This document shows, in pieces, positions 35,724 to 44,087 of a stretch of 64,000 bases of DNA. Below the pieces are notes generated by a model. That model did not search any database and was not told where the DNA came from. It worked only from the letters and a program-made list of their open reading frames with translations. The translations under genes were made by a program, and so were the position numbers. The first letter of the stretch is position 1, and every line of letters starts with the position of its first letter. Source of the DNA: Pseudomonas sp. P818 (GTDB lineage Bacteria > Pseudomonadota > Gammaproteobacteria > Pseudomonadales > Pseudomonadaceae); assembly GCF_000418555.1 (NCBI RefSeq), contig NZ_ATKM01000023.1, positions 1-64,000 of the forward strand, in the 5' to 3' direction.

Positions 35724-36959
35724 TTGACCTCTCTCACCACCAGCGAAGCCGGCCAAGCCGCCAGTGCCCGCCGCAAGAAGCGCCTCACCGCCTTCCTGTT
35801 CGTGGCGCCGCTGCTGCTGTTCATCCTCGTCACCTTCGTCGCCCCCATCGGCAGCATGCTGTGGCGTAGCGTGTATCACCCGACGGTGGCCGAGCTGATT
35901 CCCCTGACCCTGGCCGAACTGGAGCGCTGGGACGATCACAAGCAGTTGCCGGATGAACGCACGCTGAGCGTGTTCGTCAGCGAACTGCACGCCCTCGACA
36001 AGCAGCGCCTGTCCGGCAAGCTGTCCGAGGAGTTCAACCGCGCCTTCACCGGCATGTCCAGCGTGGTCAAATCCACCGCGCGGCGCATCGGCCGGATGGA
36101 TGCCGAAGCATTGTCGAGCCAGGGCGTCGAGACCCTGCTCGAGAGCCACCGCAACTGGAGCCGCCCCGAGCTGTGGTACGCCATCGAACGTGCCGGCAAG
36201 GTCTACACCTACGACTACTACCTGACCGCCCTGGACCTGGAGCTGCATCCCGATGAAGGCATCCAGGTGCGCCAGGACACGCAGATCTACCTGCAGCTGT
36301 ACTCCAAGACCCTGAACATGGCGCTGGTCATCACCCTGCTCTGCGCCCTGCTCGGCTACCCGCTGGCCTATTACCTGGCCGGCCTGCCGTCGAATCGCGC
36401 CAACCTGCTGCTGGTGCTGGTACTGCTGCCGTTCTGGACCTCACTGCTGGTGCGCACCACCTCGTGGATCGCGCTGCTGCAGACCAACGGCGTGATCAAT
36501 TCCACACTCATGGGCATCGGCCTGATCAGCCAGCCCTTCGAGATGCTCTACACCTCGTTCGCCACCGTGGTGGCAATGACTCACATCCTGCTGCCCTTCA
36601 TGATCCTGCCGCTGTACAGCGTGATGCGCGGCATCGACCCGAGCTACATGCGCGCCGCCCTGAGCCTGGGCGACAAGCCGATCCCGGCCTTCGCCCGCAT
36701 CTACTTCCCCATGACCCTGCCCGGCCTCAGCGCCGGAGCGCTGCTGGTATTCATCATCTCGGTGGGCTACTACATCACCCCGGCGCTGGTCGGCGGCACC
36801 GACGGGCAGATGATCAGCAACATCATCGCCTTCCACATGCAGCGCTCGAACAACTGGGAGCTGGCCGCCGCGCTGGGCTCGCTGCTGCTGGGGCTGATCC
36901 TGCTGCTGTACTGGGTCTACGACCGCTTCGTCGGCGCCAGCAATATCAAGTTGGGATGA
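35724..36959 (+). CDS. Polyamine-type ABC transporter permease with long N-terminal insertion
   Basis: A 411-residue inner-membrane permease of the PotB type. A first membrane helix (FLFVAPLLLFILVTFVAPIG) is followed by about 150 polar residues (about 50-190), then five to six helices and the EAA loop (YMRAALSLGDKPIPAFARIYFP). PotB proteins are usually about 280 residues, so the insertion between the first two helices is a real difference. The start is TTG 35724: GGAG lies 7 bp upstream, and the nearby ATG at 35719 is out of frame and hits TGA. The downstream permease begins 133 bp later after a REP pair. Confidence 0.9.
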   Translation: MTSLTTSEAGQAASARRKKRLTAFLFVAPLLLFILVTFVAPIGSMLWRSVYHPTVAELIPLTLAELERWDDHKQLPDERTLSVFVSELHALDKQRLSGKLSEEFNRAFTGMSSVVKSTARRIGRMDAEALSSQGVETLLESHRNWSRPELWYAIERAGKVYTYDYYLTALDLELHPDEGIQVRQDTQIYLQLYSKTLNMALVITLLCALLGYPLAYYLAGLPSNRANLLLVLVLLPFWTSLLVRTTSWIALLQTNGVINSTLMGIGLISQPFEMLYTSFATVVAMTHILLPFMILPLYSVMRGIDPSYMRAALSLGDKPIPAFARIYFPMTLPGLSAGALLVFIISVGYYITPALVGGTDGQMISNIIAFHMQRSNNWELAAALGSLLLGLILLLYWVYDRFVGASNIKLG

Positions 36960-36990
36960 ACATGGCCGTATCAGCACCGCAGCAACACGG

Positions 36991-37053
36991 CGTAGCCCGG
37001 ATGCAATCCGGGAAACCCGCAACCTCTCCCTCCCCGGACTGCGTCCGGGCTAC
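36991..37053. repeat. REP-like inverted pair, family A
   Basis: CGTAGCCCGGATGCAATCCG and CCCCGGACTGCGTCCGGGCT face each other between the two permease genes of the ABC cluster. Same family as 26981-27041 and 57706-57767. Confidence 0.8.
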
Positions 37054-37092
37054 AGGCGGCCGCGGCCGTCACCTCGATCCGGGCACGGCGCT

Positions 37093-37947
37093 ATGAAAAT
37101 CCCCGCCTACTACGGTTTCTGGCATCACCTCGGCAACTGGCTGCTCAAGGTCAGTTCCTGGCTGGTGCTGCTGTTTCTGATCCTGCCGATCCTGGTGATC
37201 GTGCCGCTGTCGTTCAATGCCGAGCCGTTCTTCAGCTTCACCGAAGGCATGCTCACGCTGGACCCGGAGGCCTACTCGCTGCGCTGGTATCGGGAGATTC
37301 TCAACGACCCGAAATGGATCCTGGCGATCAAGAACAGCTTCGTCATCGGCATCTTCGCCACCGTCCTGGCCACGGTGCTCGGCACCTGCGCCGCGGTGGG
37401 TCTGGCGCGCGACGACATGCCCTATCGCCGCTTCATCACCGCCCTGCTGCTGTCGCCGATGATCGTGCCCCTGATCATCACCGCCGCCGGCATGTTCTTC
37501 TTCTACTCCAACCTCGGCCTGGCCGGCAGCTACCTGGGGGTGATCCTCGCCCACGCCGCGCTCGGCACGCCCTTCGTGATCATCACCGTCACCGCCACGC
37601 TCACCGGCTTCGACTACAGCCTGGCGCGCGCCGCCCTGAACCTGGGCGCCACACCGCTGCGGGTGTTCTTCGACATCATCATGCCGCTGATCCGCCCCGG
37701 GGTGATCAGCGGCGCGCTGTTCGCCTTCATCACCTCGTTCGACGAGGTGGTGGTGATCCTGTTCATGGCCGGCCCGCAGCAGCGCACCATTCCGCGGCAG
37801 ATGTTCTCGGGCCTGCGCGAGCAGATCAACCCGAGCATCCTGGCCATCGCCACCCTGCTGATCCTGGTCTCCATCGCCCTGCTGGTGACCCTCGAACTGC
37901 TGCGCCGCCGCGCCGAACGCCTGCGAGGGATCGAAATACCGCATTAA
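37093..37947 (+). CDS. Polyamine-type ABC transporter permease (PotC-like)
   Basis: A 284-residue inner-membrane permease. Six hydrophobic helices are visible, the first being WLVLLFLILPILVIVPLSF. The EAA coupling loop appears as YSLARAALNLGATPLRVFFDIIMPLI. Length is normal for PotC. It completes the transporter with the ATPase, binding protein and larger permease. A REP pair precedes its start, so its translation relies on its own ribosome site, which is weak. No further transporter gene follows. Confidence 0.92.
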   Translation: MKIPAYYGFWHHLGNWLLKVSSWLVLLFLILPILVIVPLSFNAEPFFSFTEGMLTLDPEAYSLRWYREILNDPKWILAIKNSFVIGIFATVLATVLGTCAAVGLARDDMPYRRFITALLLSPMIVPLIITAAGMFFFYSNLGLAGSYLGVILAHAALGTPFVIITVTATLTGFDYSLARAALNLGATPLRVFFDIIMPLIRPGVISGALFAFITSFDEVVVILFMAGPQQRTIPRQMFSGLREQINPSILAIATLLILVSIALLVTLELLRRRAERLRGIEIPH

Positions 37948-38166
37948 GGCGCAGCCAAGGCTGCGAGCGACCGGCAACCTTCCCCCGCCCGCCTCGGCGG
38001 GCGTAGAATCGCAGCATTCCTCGCCAGAAATCCTCCGGCGGGCCCGTGAGCCCCGGCCGAACGAACGGTGATCCCGTTTCGTCATGCAGCCTCCTGATAC
38101 CGCGGCGATCTGCCGCTCGACGACGCTCACCGCACACACAACCGAATTAGTCGCAGGAATACCGTC

Positions 38167-40005
38167 ATGCCCGATTACCGCTCGAAAACCTCCACCCACG
38201 GCCGCAACATGGCCGGCGCCCGCGCCCTCTGGCGCGCCACCGGGATGAAGGACGAAGACTTCAAGAAGCCGATCATCGCCATCGCCAACTCCTTCACCCA
38301 GTTCGTGCCTGGCCACGTGCATCTGAAGGACCTGGGTCAGCTGGTCGCCCGCGAGATCGAGAAGCACGGCGGCGTGGCCAAGGAATTCAACACCATCGCC
38401 GTGGACGACGGCATCGCCATGGGCCACGACGGCATGCTCTATTCGCTGCCGAGCCGCGAGATCATCGCCGACTCCGTCGAATACATGGTCAACGCCCATT
38501 GCGCCGACGCCATCGTCTGCATCAGCAACTGCGACAAGATCACCCCCGGCATGCTGATGGCCGCCCTGCGCCTGAACATCCCGGCGGTGTTCGTCTCCGG
38601 CGGCCCGATGGAAGCCGGCAAGACCAAGCTGGCCAACCATGGTCTGGACCTGGTCGACGCCATGGTCATCGCTGCCGATTCTTCGGCCAGTGACGAAAAG
38701 GTCGCCGAATACGAGCGCAGCGCCTGCCCGACCTGCGGCAGCTGTTCCGGCATGTTCACCGCCAACTCGATGAACTGCCTGACCGAAGCCTTAGGGCTTT
38801 CCCTGCCGGGCAACGGTTCGACCCTGGCCACCCACAGCGACCGTGAGCAGCTGTTCCTGCGCGCCGGCCGCCTGGCCGTCGAGCTGTGCCAGCGCTACTA
38901 CGGCGAGGGCGACGAGTCGGTGCTGCCGCGCAACATCGCCAACTTCAAGGCGTTCGAGAACGCCATGATGCTCGACATCGCCATGGGCGGTTCGACCAAC
39001 ACCATCCTGCACCTGCTGGCCGCTGCCCAGGAAGCCGAGGTGCCGTTCGACCTGCGCGACATCGATCGCCTGTCGCGCAAGGTCCCGCAGCTGTGCAAGG
39101 TGGCGCCGAACATCCAGAAGTACCACATGGAAGACGTGCACCGCGCCGGTGGCATCTTCTCCATCCTCGGCGAGCTGGCCCGTGGCGGCCTGCTGCACAC
39201 CGACGTGCACACCGTACACAGCCCCAACATGGCCGAAGCCATCGCCCAGTGGGACATCACCCAGACCCAGGACGAAGCGGTTCACCACTTCTTCAAGGCT
39301 GGCCCTGCCGGCATCCCGACCCAGACTGCGTTCAGCCAGAGCACCCGCTGGCCAAGCCTGGACGATGACCGCGCCGAAGGCTGCATCCGCAGCGTCGAGC
39401 ACGCTTACTCCCAAGAGGGTGGGCTTGCGGTGCTGTACGGCAACATCGCCCTCGATGGCTGCGTGGTGAAGACCGCCGGTGTCGACGAGTCCATCCATGT
39501 GTTCGAAGGCACCGCCAAGGTGTTCGAGAGCCAGGACAGCGCGGTCAAGGGCATCCTCAATGATGAGGTGAAGGCCGGCGACATCGTCATCATCCGCTAC
39601 GAAGGCCCAAAGGGCGGCCCGGGCATGCAGGAGATGCTGTATCCGACCAGCTACCTGAAGTCCAAGGGCCTGGGCAAGGCCTGCGCCCTGCTGACCGACG
39701 GTCGTTTCTCCGGCGGCACCAGCGGTCTGTCCATCGGCCACGCCTCGCCGGAAGCCGCATCGGGCGGCGCCATCGGTCTGGTCAACGACGGCGACAAGAT
39801 CCTCATCGACATTCCCAACCGCAGCATCAACCTGCTGGTCAGCGATGAAGAACTGGCCGCCCGCCGCGCCGAGCAGGACAAGAAAGGCTGGAAGCCGGCG
39901 CAGCCGCGCGCGCGCAAGGTGACCACCGCCCTGAAAGCCTATGCATTGCTCGCCACCAGCGCCGACAAGGGCGCGGTGCGTGACAAGGCGATGCTCGACG
40001 GCTGA
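38167..40005 (+). CDS. ilvD: Dihydroxy-acid dehydratase
   Basis: IlvD catalyses the dehydration of 2,3-dihydroxy-isovalerate and -methylvalerate in valine and isoleucine synthesis, using an iron-sulfur cluster. The 612-residue protein has the cluster motifs [13 protein letters not shown] and [17 protein letters not shown], and [18 protein letters not shown] near the C-terminus. Length agrees with the E. coli enzyme. ATG 38167 gives the conserved [19 protein letters not shown]. The 219-bp upstream region contains a -10-like TAGAAT at 38004-38009 but no clear leader-peptide attenuator was found. A strong terminator follows. Confidence 0.98.
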   Translation: MPDYRSKTSTHGRNMAGARALWRATGMKDEDFKKPIIAIANSFTQFVPGHVHLKDLGQLVAREIEKHGGVAKEFNTIAVDDGIAMGHDGMLYSLPSREIIADSVEYMVNAHCADAIVCISNCDKITPGMLMAALRLNIPAVFVSGGPMEAGKTKLANHGLDLVDAMVIAADSSASDEKVAEYERSACPTCGSCSGMFTANSMNCLTEALGLSLPGNGSTLATHSDREQLFLRAGRLAVELCQRYYGEGDESVLPRNIANFKAFENAMMLDIAMGGSTNTILHLLAAAQEAEVPFDLRDIDRLSRKVPQLCKVAPNIQKYHMEDVHRAGGIFSILGELARGGLLHTDVHTVHSPNMAEAIAQWDITQTQDEAVHHFFKAGPAGIPTQTAFSQSTRWPSLDDDRAEGCIRSVEHAYSQEGGLAVLYGNIALDGCVVKTAGVDESIHVFEGTAKVFESQDSAVKGILNDEVKAGDIVIIRYEGPKGGPGMQEMLYPTSYLKSKGLGKACALLTDGRFSGGTSGLSIGHASPEAASGGAIGLVNDGDKILIDIPNRSINLLVSDEELAARRAEQDKKGWKPAQPRARKVTTALKAYALLATSADKGAVRDKAMLDG

Positions 40006-40020
40006 TCGCTGCTGCATACA

Positions 40021-40050
40021 AAAGCCCGGCCCACCATGCCGGGCTTTTTT
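40021..40050 (+). terminator. Intrinsic terminator of ilvD
   Basis: AAAGCCCGGC and GCCGGGCTTT form a 10-bp stem with a 7-nt loop, followed by more T residues, 15 bp after the ilvD stop codon. Confidence 0.9.
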
Positions 40051-40121
40051 CTTGCCCACGGCTTTGCATCGAAGCGCAATCGGTCGCAAGCTGGCCGTTC
40101 GCTTACCAAGGGAGTCAACCG

Positions 40122-40580
40122 ATGCGCATCGGCCTGATCGCCGACACCCACAACCTGCTACGCCCCGAAGCGCTGGCGGCATTGCAGGGCGTCGACCACC
40201 TGATCCATGCCGGCGATATCGGCGGGCCGCATATCCTTGCGGAGCTGGAGCGCATCGCGCCGCTGTCGGTGGTGCGCGGCAACAACGATGACCAGGCCTG
40301 GGCCGACGCCATTCCAGAGCAATTGGTCCTGCGCTTCGACGCGGTTAGCCTTTATGTACTGCACGATCTCAAGCAATTGGCCATCGATCCCAGGGCCGAA
40401 GGCATCGACGTCGTAATCGCCGGGCATTCGCACAAGCCGCTGCATGAAGAGCGCGATGGCGTGCTCTACCTCAACCCTGGTAGCGCCGGCCCGCGACGCT
40501 TCAAGCTGCCCCTCGGCGTGGGCCTCCTGCATATCGAAGGCGACCAGTTTAGGGCCGAGCTGATCACGCTGCAGATCTGA
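40122..40580 (+). CDS. YfcE-type metallophosphodiesterase
   Basis: A 152-residue calcineurin-like phosphoesterase. Metal-binding motifs are IADTHN (Asp8, His10), HAGDIGG, RGNNDD (the GN[CD]D motif) and AGHSHKPLH. Related YfcE/MJ0936 proteins act on phosphodiesters in vitro, often with manganese; the natural substrate is unclear. Start at ATG 40122 with GGGAG upstream. It lies after the ilvD terminator and before a family B REP pair, so it is probably monocistronic. Confidence 0.92.
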   Translation: MRIGLIADTHNLLRPEALAALQGVDHLIHAGDIGGPHILAELERIAPLSVVRGNNDDQAWADAIPEQLVLRFDAVSLYVLHDLKQLAIDPRAEGIDVVIAGHSHKPLHEERDGVLYLNPGSAGPRRFKLPLGVGLLHIEGDQFRAELITLQI

Positions 40581-40663
40581 AACCCGGTAGAGCGGACGAC
40601 GCTTCACCCGTCCACCGCCCTGCGCCCAATGGGCGGACAAAAGAAGCGTTGTCTAGCCTCGCC

Positions 40664-40729
40664 GTAGGAGCGGCTTCAGCCGCGATGCTTCCGCCTCTTC
40701 GCGTCAATCGCGGCTGAAGCCGCTCCTAC
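40664..40729. repeat. REP-like inverted pair, family B
   Basis: GTAGGAGCGGCTTCAGCCGC and its reverse complement (GCGGCTGAAGCCGCTCCTAC) enclose about 26 bp. Each half is itself palindromic. It occupies most of the 267-bp gap between the phosphodiesterase and gloA genes. Confidence 0.85.
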
Positions 40730-40847
40730 AAACGTCCCTGCATCGTTGCCTGGTCAGGGCTGGCAAAGGCTTACCCACATACTTGAAAAACGTTGCCACC
40801 GAATCCATCTAGGTAAATACAGCCTTTTCCCGCCTGATGGAGAACCC

Positions 40848-41375
40848 ATGACCCTCGACGAGCTCAACGCCATTCCCGGCGTGACCGCCAAGCCTGACGT
40901 CGCTACCGCCGACTTCGTCTACAACCACACCATGATCCGCGTGAAGGATCTGACCAAATCGCTGGATTTCTACACCCGCGTGCTGGGCTTCACCCTGCTG
41001 GAGAAGAAGGACTTCCCCGACGCCGAATTCAGCCTGTACTTCCTCGCCTTGATCGCTGACAAGTCGCAGATCCCGGCCGATCCGGCCGCCCGCCATCAGT
41101 GGCGCAAGTCGATCCCCGGCGTGCTGGAGCTGACCTACAACTACGGCACCGAGAAGGACCCGGAATTCTCCTACCACAGCGGCAACAGCGACCCGCGCGG
41201 CTTCGGCCACCTGTGCGTGGCGGTGCCGGACATCAAGGCCGCCTGCCAGCGTTTCGAAGATCTCGGTGTGGACTTCCAGAAACGCCTGACCGACGGTCGC
41301 ATGCGTGACATCGCCTTCATCAAGGATCCGGACGGTTACTGGGTGGAGATCATCCAGTTCACCGAAGTGATCTGA
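40848..41375 (+). CDS. gloA: Lactoylglutathione lyase (glyoxalase I)
   Basis: GloA isomerises the methylglyoxal-glutathione hemithioacetal to S-lactoylglutathione. The 175-residue protein has the glyoxalase fold: NHTMIRVKDLTKSLDFYTRV with the first metal histidine, GFTLLEKKDF, ELTYNYG with a metal glutamate, GFGHLCVAVPD with the second histidine, and KDPDGYWVEIIQ with the second glutamate. This length matches the longer, zinc-type class rather than the 135-residue nickel-type E. coli enzyme. ATG 40848 follows TGGAGA. Confidence 0.95.
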   Translation: MTLDELNAIPGVTAKPDVATADFVYNHTMIRVKDLTKSLDFYTRVLGFTLLEKKDFPDAEFSLYFLALIADKSQIPADPAARHQWRKSIPGVLELTYNYGTEKDPEFSYHSGNSDPRGFGHLCVAVPDIKAACQRFEDLGVDFQKRLTDGRMRDIAFIKDPDGYWVEIIQFTEVI

Positions 41376-41440
41376 CGCTCGACCCCGCAAACCCGACGAG
41401 GGGCTGCCTCCAGCGAGGCTGCCCCATGTCGTTGCAGGGA

Positions 41441-42088
41441 TCAACTGACGCCGACGTAACGATCGGCCCGGTGATTGATCGCCAGCACCAGATTGAGCAT
41501 CACCGCCCCCAGCACCGAGAGCAGCACCTTGTCTGGCGACACCACGAAGATGGCAGCCAGCACGATGCTCGCGTCGATGGCCATCTGCACCGCGCCGGCA
41601 CGAAAGCCGAAGCGTTCCTGCATGTACAGGGCGAGAATGTTCACCCCGCCCAGGCTGGCGCGATGGCGGAACAACATGAGCAACCCCAGGCCCATCGCAG
41701 CCCCACCGAACAATGCGGCATACACGGCATTGAGATGGGCGAAGGCAACCCACTGCGGCGTCAGTTCGGCCAGCAGCGAAACCAGCAGCACCGCGCAGCC
41801 GGTACGCAAAGTGAAGCCCCAGCCCATGCGCCAGATACCGAGCAGGTAGAACGGCAGGTTGACCAGGCAGAACACCAGCCCGAACGACCAGCCAGCCTGA
41901 TAGTTGGCCAGAAAGGCGATGCCGACGGTGCCGCCGGTCAGCAGCCCGGCATGCGTATAAAAGGCGATGTCCAAGGCCACCAGGGCGGTGCCGAACAGCA
42001 AGGCCAGCGCATCCTCCCACAGCGGGTGGCGCACGAAGAGTGCAGCGACGGCGCTCGGGCGCTCGTCAACGGGTGATTGATCCGTCAT
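41441..42088 (-). CDS. YitT family membrane protein
   Basis: A 215-residue inner-membrane protein of the YitT/DUF161 family. It has five to six hydrophobic helices; TGGTVGIAFLANYQAGWSFG and RASLGGVNILALYMQERFG are the characteristic repeated Gly-rich segments. The family is linked to transport by annotation, but function is not established. ATG 42088 gives MTDQSPVDERPSAV with a short cytosolic tail; the frame is open to 42115. It is downstream of folA on the same strand with a gap of about 110 bp. Confidence 0.85.
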   Translation of the reverse strand: MTDQSPVDERPSAVAALFVRHPLWEDALALLFGTALVALDIAFYTHAGLLTGGTVGIAFLANYQAGWSFGLVFCLVNLPFYLLGIWRMGWGFTLRTGCAVLLVSLLAELTPQWVAFAHLNAVYAALFGGAAMGLGLLMLFRHRASLGGVNILALYMQERFGFRAGAVQMAIDASIVLAAIFVVSPDKVLLSVLGAVMLNLVLAINHRADRYVGVS

Positions 42089-42199
42089 CGAAATACCTGC
42101 AGCAACATTCACCAAAGAAATGACGGCAGAGGCAAGGCAATGGCCGTCACGCGCGCTGGTGGAATCAGGCGGCAGAGACGGCCGGAACGGTCGTTATGC

Positions 42200-42718
42200 T
42201 TATGCGCCGCGCCGTTCCCACACCTCGAAGGCGTAGAAGGGCGCCTCGGCAGAAGCCGGATGCTCGACGCTGGACGTCACGCGCCAGACCGACTCGTCGA
42301 TTTGTGGAAAGAACGCATCGCCCTCAGGCTCGAGACCGACACGGGTCAGATACAGGCGATCGGCCTGTTCCAGGCCCAGCTCATAGAGCTGCGCGCCGCC
42401 AATCAGCATCAACTCTTCGGCATCCTCTTCACGCGCCCACACATCGGCGCGCTCAATGGCCGCTTCCAGGGTGGCGAATACCTCGGCGCCTTCCAGGGTC
42501 AGGCCCGGCTGGCGGCTGACCACCAGATTGAGCCGGCCCGGCAGCGGCCGACCGAGCGAATCCCAGGTCTTGCGCCCCATGATGATCGGCTTGCCCAGGG
42601 TCAGGGCCTTGAAGTGCTTGAGGTCCGCCGGCAGATGCCAGGGCAGTTGGTTGTCGCGGCCGATCACGCGGTTGTCGGCGAGGGCGGCGATCAGGCAGAG
42701 GGGCAGTGTCGTTTTCAT
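42200..42718 (-). CDS. folA: Dihydrofolate reductase
   Basis: FolA reduces dihydrofolate to tetrahydrofolate with NADPH, regenerating the cofactor consumed by ThyA. The 172-residue protein starts LCLIAALADNRVIGRDNQLP with the conserved WHLPADLKHFKALT substrate-binding segment, then PIIMGRKTWDSLGRPLPGR for NADPH binding. Catalytic Asp/Glu is the aspartate in LPADLKHF. ATG 42718 is preferred; an ATG at 42730 is possible. thyA is 5 kb away on the same strand, as in P. aeruginosa. Confidence 0.96.
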   Translation of the reverse strand: MKTTLPLCLIAALADNRVIGRDNQLPWHLPADLKHFKALTLGKPIIMGRKTWDSLGRPLPGRLNLVVSRQPGLTLEGAEVFATLEAAIERADVWAREEDAEELMLIGGAQLYELGLEQADRLYLTRVGLEPEGDAFFPQIDESVWRVTSSVEHPASAEAPFYAFEVWERRGA

Positions 42719-42875
42719 GGCCGCGAGCATAGCAGAGCGCCCCGCGCACCCGCAGCCCACCTTTGGCTTTGCCGAATGGCGCACAGAACCGTCTAGGCTT
42801 GGAGCTCTGTAGCAGAATCGTCACCCTTGCCGGTGCAGGCTTGGGTTTCCATCCCCTGTGCAAGGAGGTACCACC

Positions 42876-44027
42876 ATGTTGACCAAACCGCTTCGCAGCT
42901 GGCTGCTCTGCGCCGGCCTGTTGCTACCGACCCTCGGCCTCGCCGCGCCAGCCAAGCCCGACAGCGTGCAGGCCGCCATCGACTGGGCGCAGCAACAGCC
43001 CCTGGCGCACAAGGGCAAGCCCCATGGCGACGCCAAACCGCTGGTCATCGCCCACCGCGGCGCCAGCGGTTACGTCCCCGAGCACACCCTGGCCGCCTAC
43101 GCCCTGGCCATTCTGCAGGGCGCGGACTATGTCGAGCCGGACCTGGTGATGACCCGCGACGGCCAGCTGGTGGCCCGTCACGACAACGAGCTGGGGCTGA
43201 CCACCGACGTCTCGCAGCGTCCGGAGTTCGCCAACCGCAAGCGCACCCAGACGGTGGACGGCGTCAGCCTGGAAGGCTGGTTCAGCGAGGACTTCAGCCT
43301 GGCCGAACTCAAGACCCTGCGCGCCATCGAACGTATCCCGCAGGTGCGTCCGGCCAATACCCGTTTCGATGGCCAATTCGAGATCCCAACCCTGCAGGAG
43401 ATCATCGACCTGGTGAAGAGCCTGCAACTCAGCCAGCAGCGGGTCATCGGCCTGTACCCGGAAACCAAGCACCCGACCCACTTCCAGCAGATCGGCCTGG
43501 CCATGGAGCAGCCACTGGTCAAGGTGCTTAAGCGCAACGGTTACAACAGCGCCAAGGCGCCGGTGTACATCCAGTCCTTCGAGGTGGAGAACCTCAAGAC
43601 CCTCAGCCGTCTGACCCAGGTGCGCCTGGTGCAACTGCTGTGGACCGAGGGCCAACCCTATGACCAGCAGGTGCTCGGCACCGGTCTGAGCTACGCCCAG
43701 ATGATCACGCCCAAGGGCCTGAAGGCCATCGCCCGCTACGCCAGCGGCATCGGCCCGGAGAAAGGCATGATCATCCCGCGCGACGCCGCCGGCAATCTGA
43801 CCACGCCCACCAGCCTGGTGCGTGACGCTCATGCGGCCAAGCTCAAGGTCCACCCCTACACCTTCCGCGCCGAGAACGCCTTCCTGCCCACCAGCCTGCG
43901 CAACGGCAGCGAGCCGGCCGAGCGCGGCGATATCGAAGCCGAGCTGCGCGCCTTCCTCGCCACCGGCATCGACGGTCTGTTCATCGACCAGCCGGACATC
44001 GCCGTACGCCTGCGCGAACAACGCTGA
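42876..44027 (+). CDS. glpQ: Periplasmic glycerophosphodiester phosphodiesterase
   Basis: GlpQ hydrolyses glycerophosphodiesters, such as deacylated phospholipids, to glycerol 3-phosphate and an alcohol. The 383-residue precursor has a signal peptide (MLTKPLRSWLLCAGLLLPTLGLA). The catalytic region VIAHRGASGYVPEHTLAAY contains His and Glu, followed by DYVEPDLVMTRDGQLVARHD with calcium-binding acids. The C-terminus has DGLFIDQPDIAV. ATG 42876 follows AAGGAGG. It is divergent from folA and followed by a perfect inverted repeat. Confidence 0.95.
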   Translation: MLTKPLRSWLLCAGLLLPTLGLAAPAKPDSVQAAIDWAQQQPLAHKGKPHGDAKPLVIAHRGASGYVPEHTLAAYALAILQGADYVEPDLVMTRDGQLVARHDNELGLTTDVSQRPEFANRKRTQTVDGVSLEGWFSEDFSLAELKTLRAIERIPQVRPANTRFDGQFEIPTLQEIIDLVKSLQLSQQRVIGLYPETKHPTHFQQIGLAMEQPLVKVLKRNGYNSAKAPVYIQSFEVENLKTLSRLTQVRLVQLLWTEGQPYDQQVLGTGLSYAQMITPKGLKAIARYASGIGPEKGMIIPRDAAGNLTTPTSLVRDAHAAKLKVHPYTFRAENAFLPTSLRNGSEPAERGDIEAELRAFLATGIDGLFIDQPDIAVRLREQR

Positions 44028-44040
44028 GTCGCGCCATGAC

Positions 44041-44070
44041 GGATCAGGGGTTATCCTCAACCCCTGATCC
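44041..44070. repeat. Perfect 12-bp inverted repeat between glpQ and the DUF2868 gene
   Basis: GGATCAGGGGTT and AACCCCTGATCC are separated by 6 bp. The repeat ends 17 bp before the GTG start of the DUF2868 gene. There is no T-run, so it is either an operator or a weak transcript end rather than a standard terminator. Confidence 0.7.
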
Positions 44071-44087
44071 GCACGACGAGACGCCGC

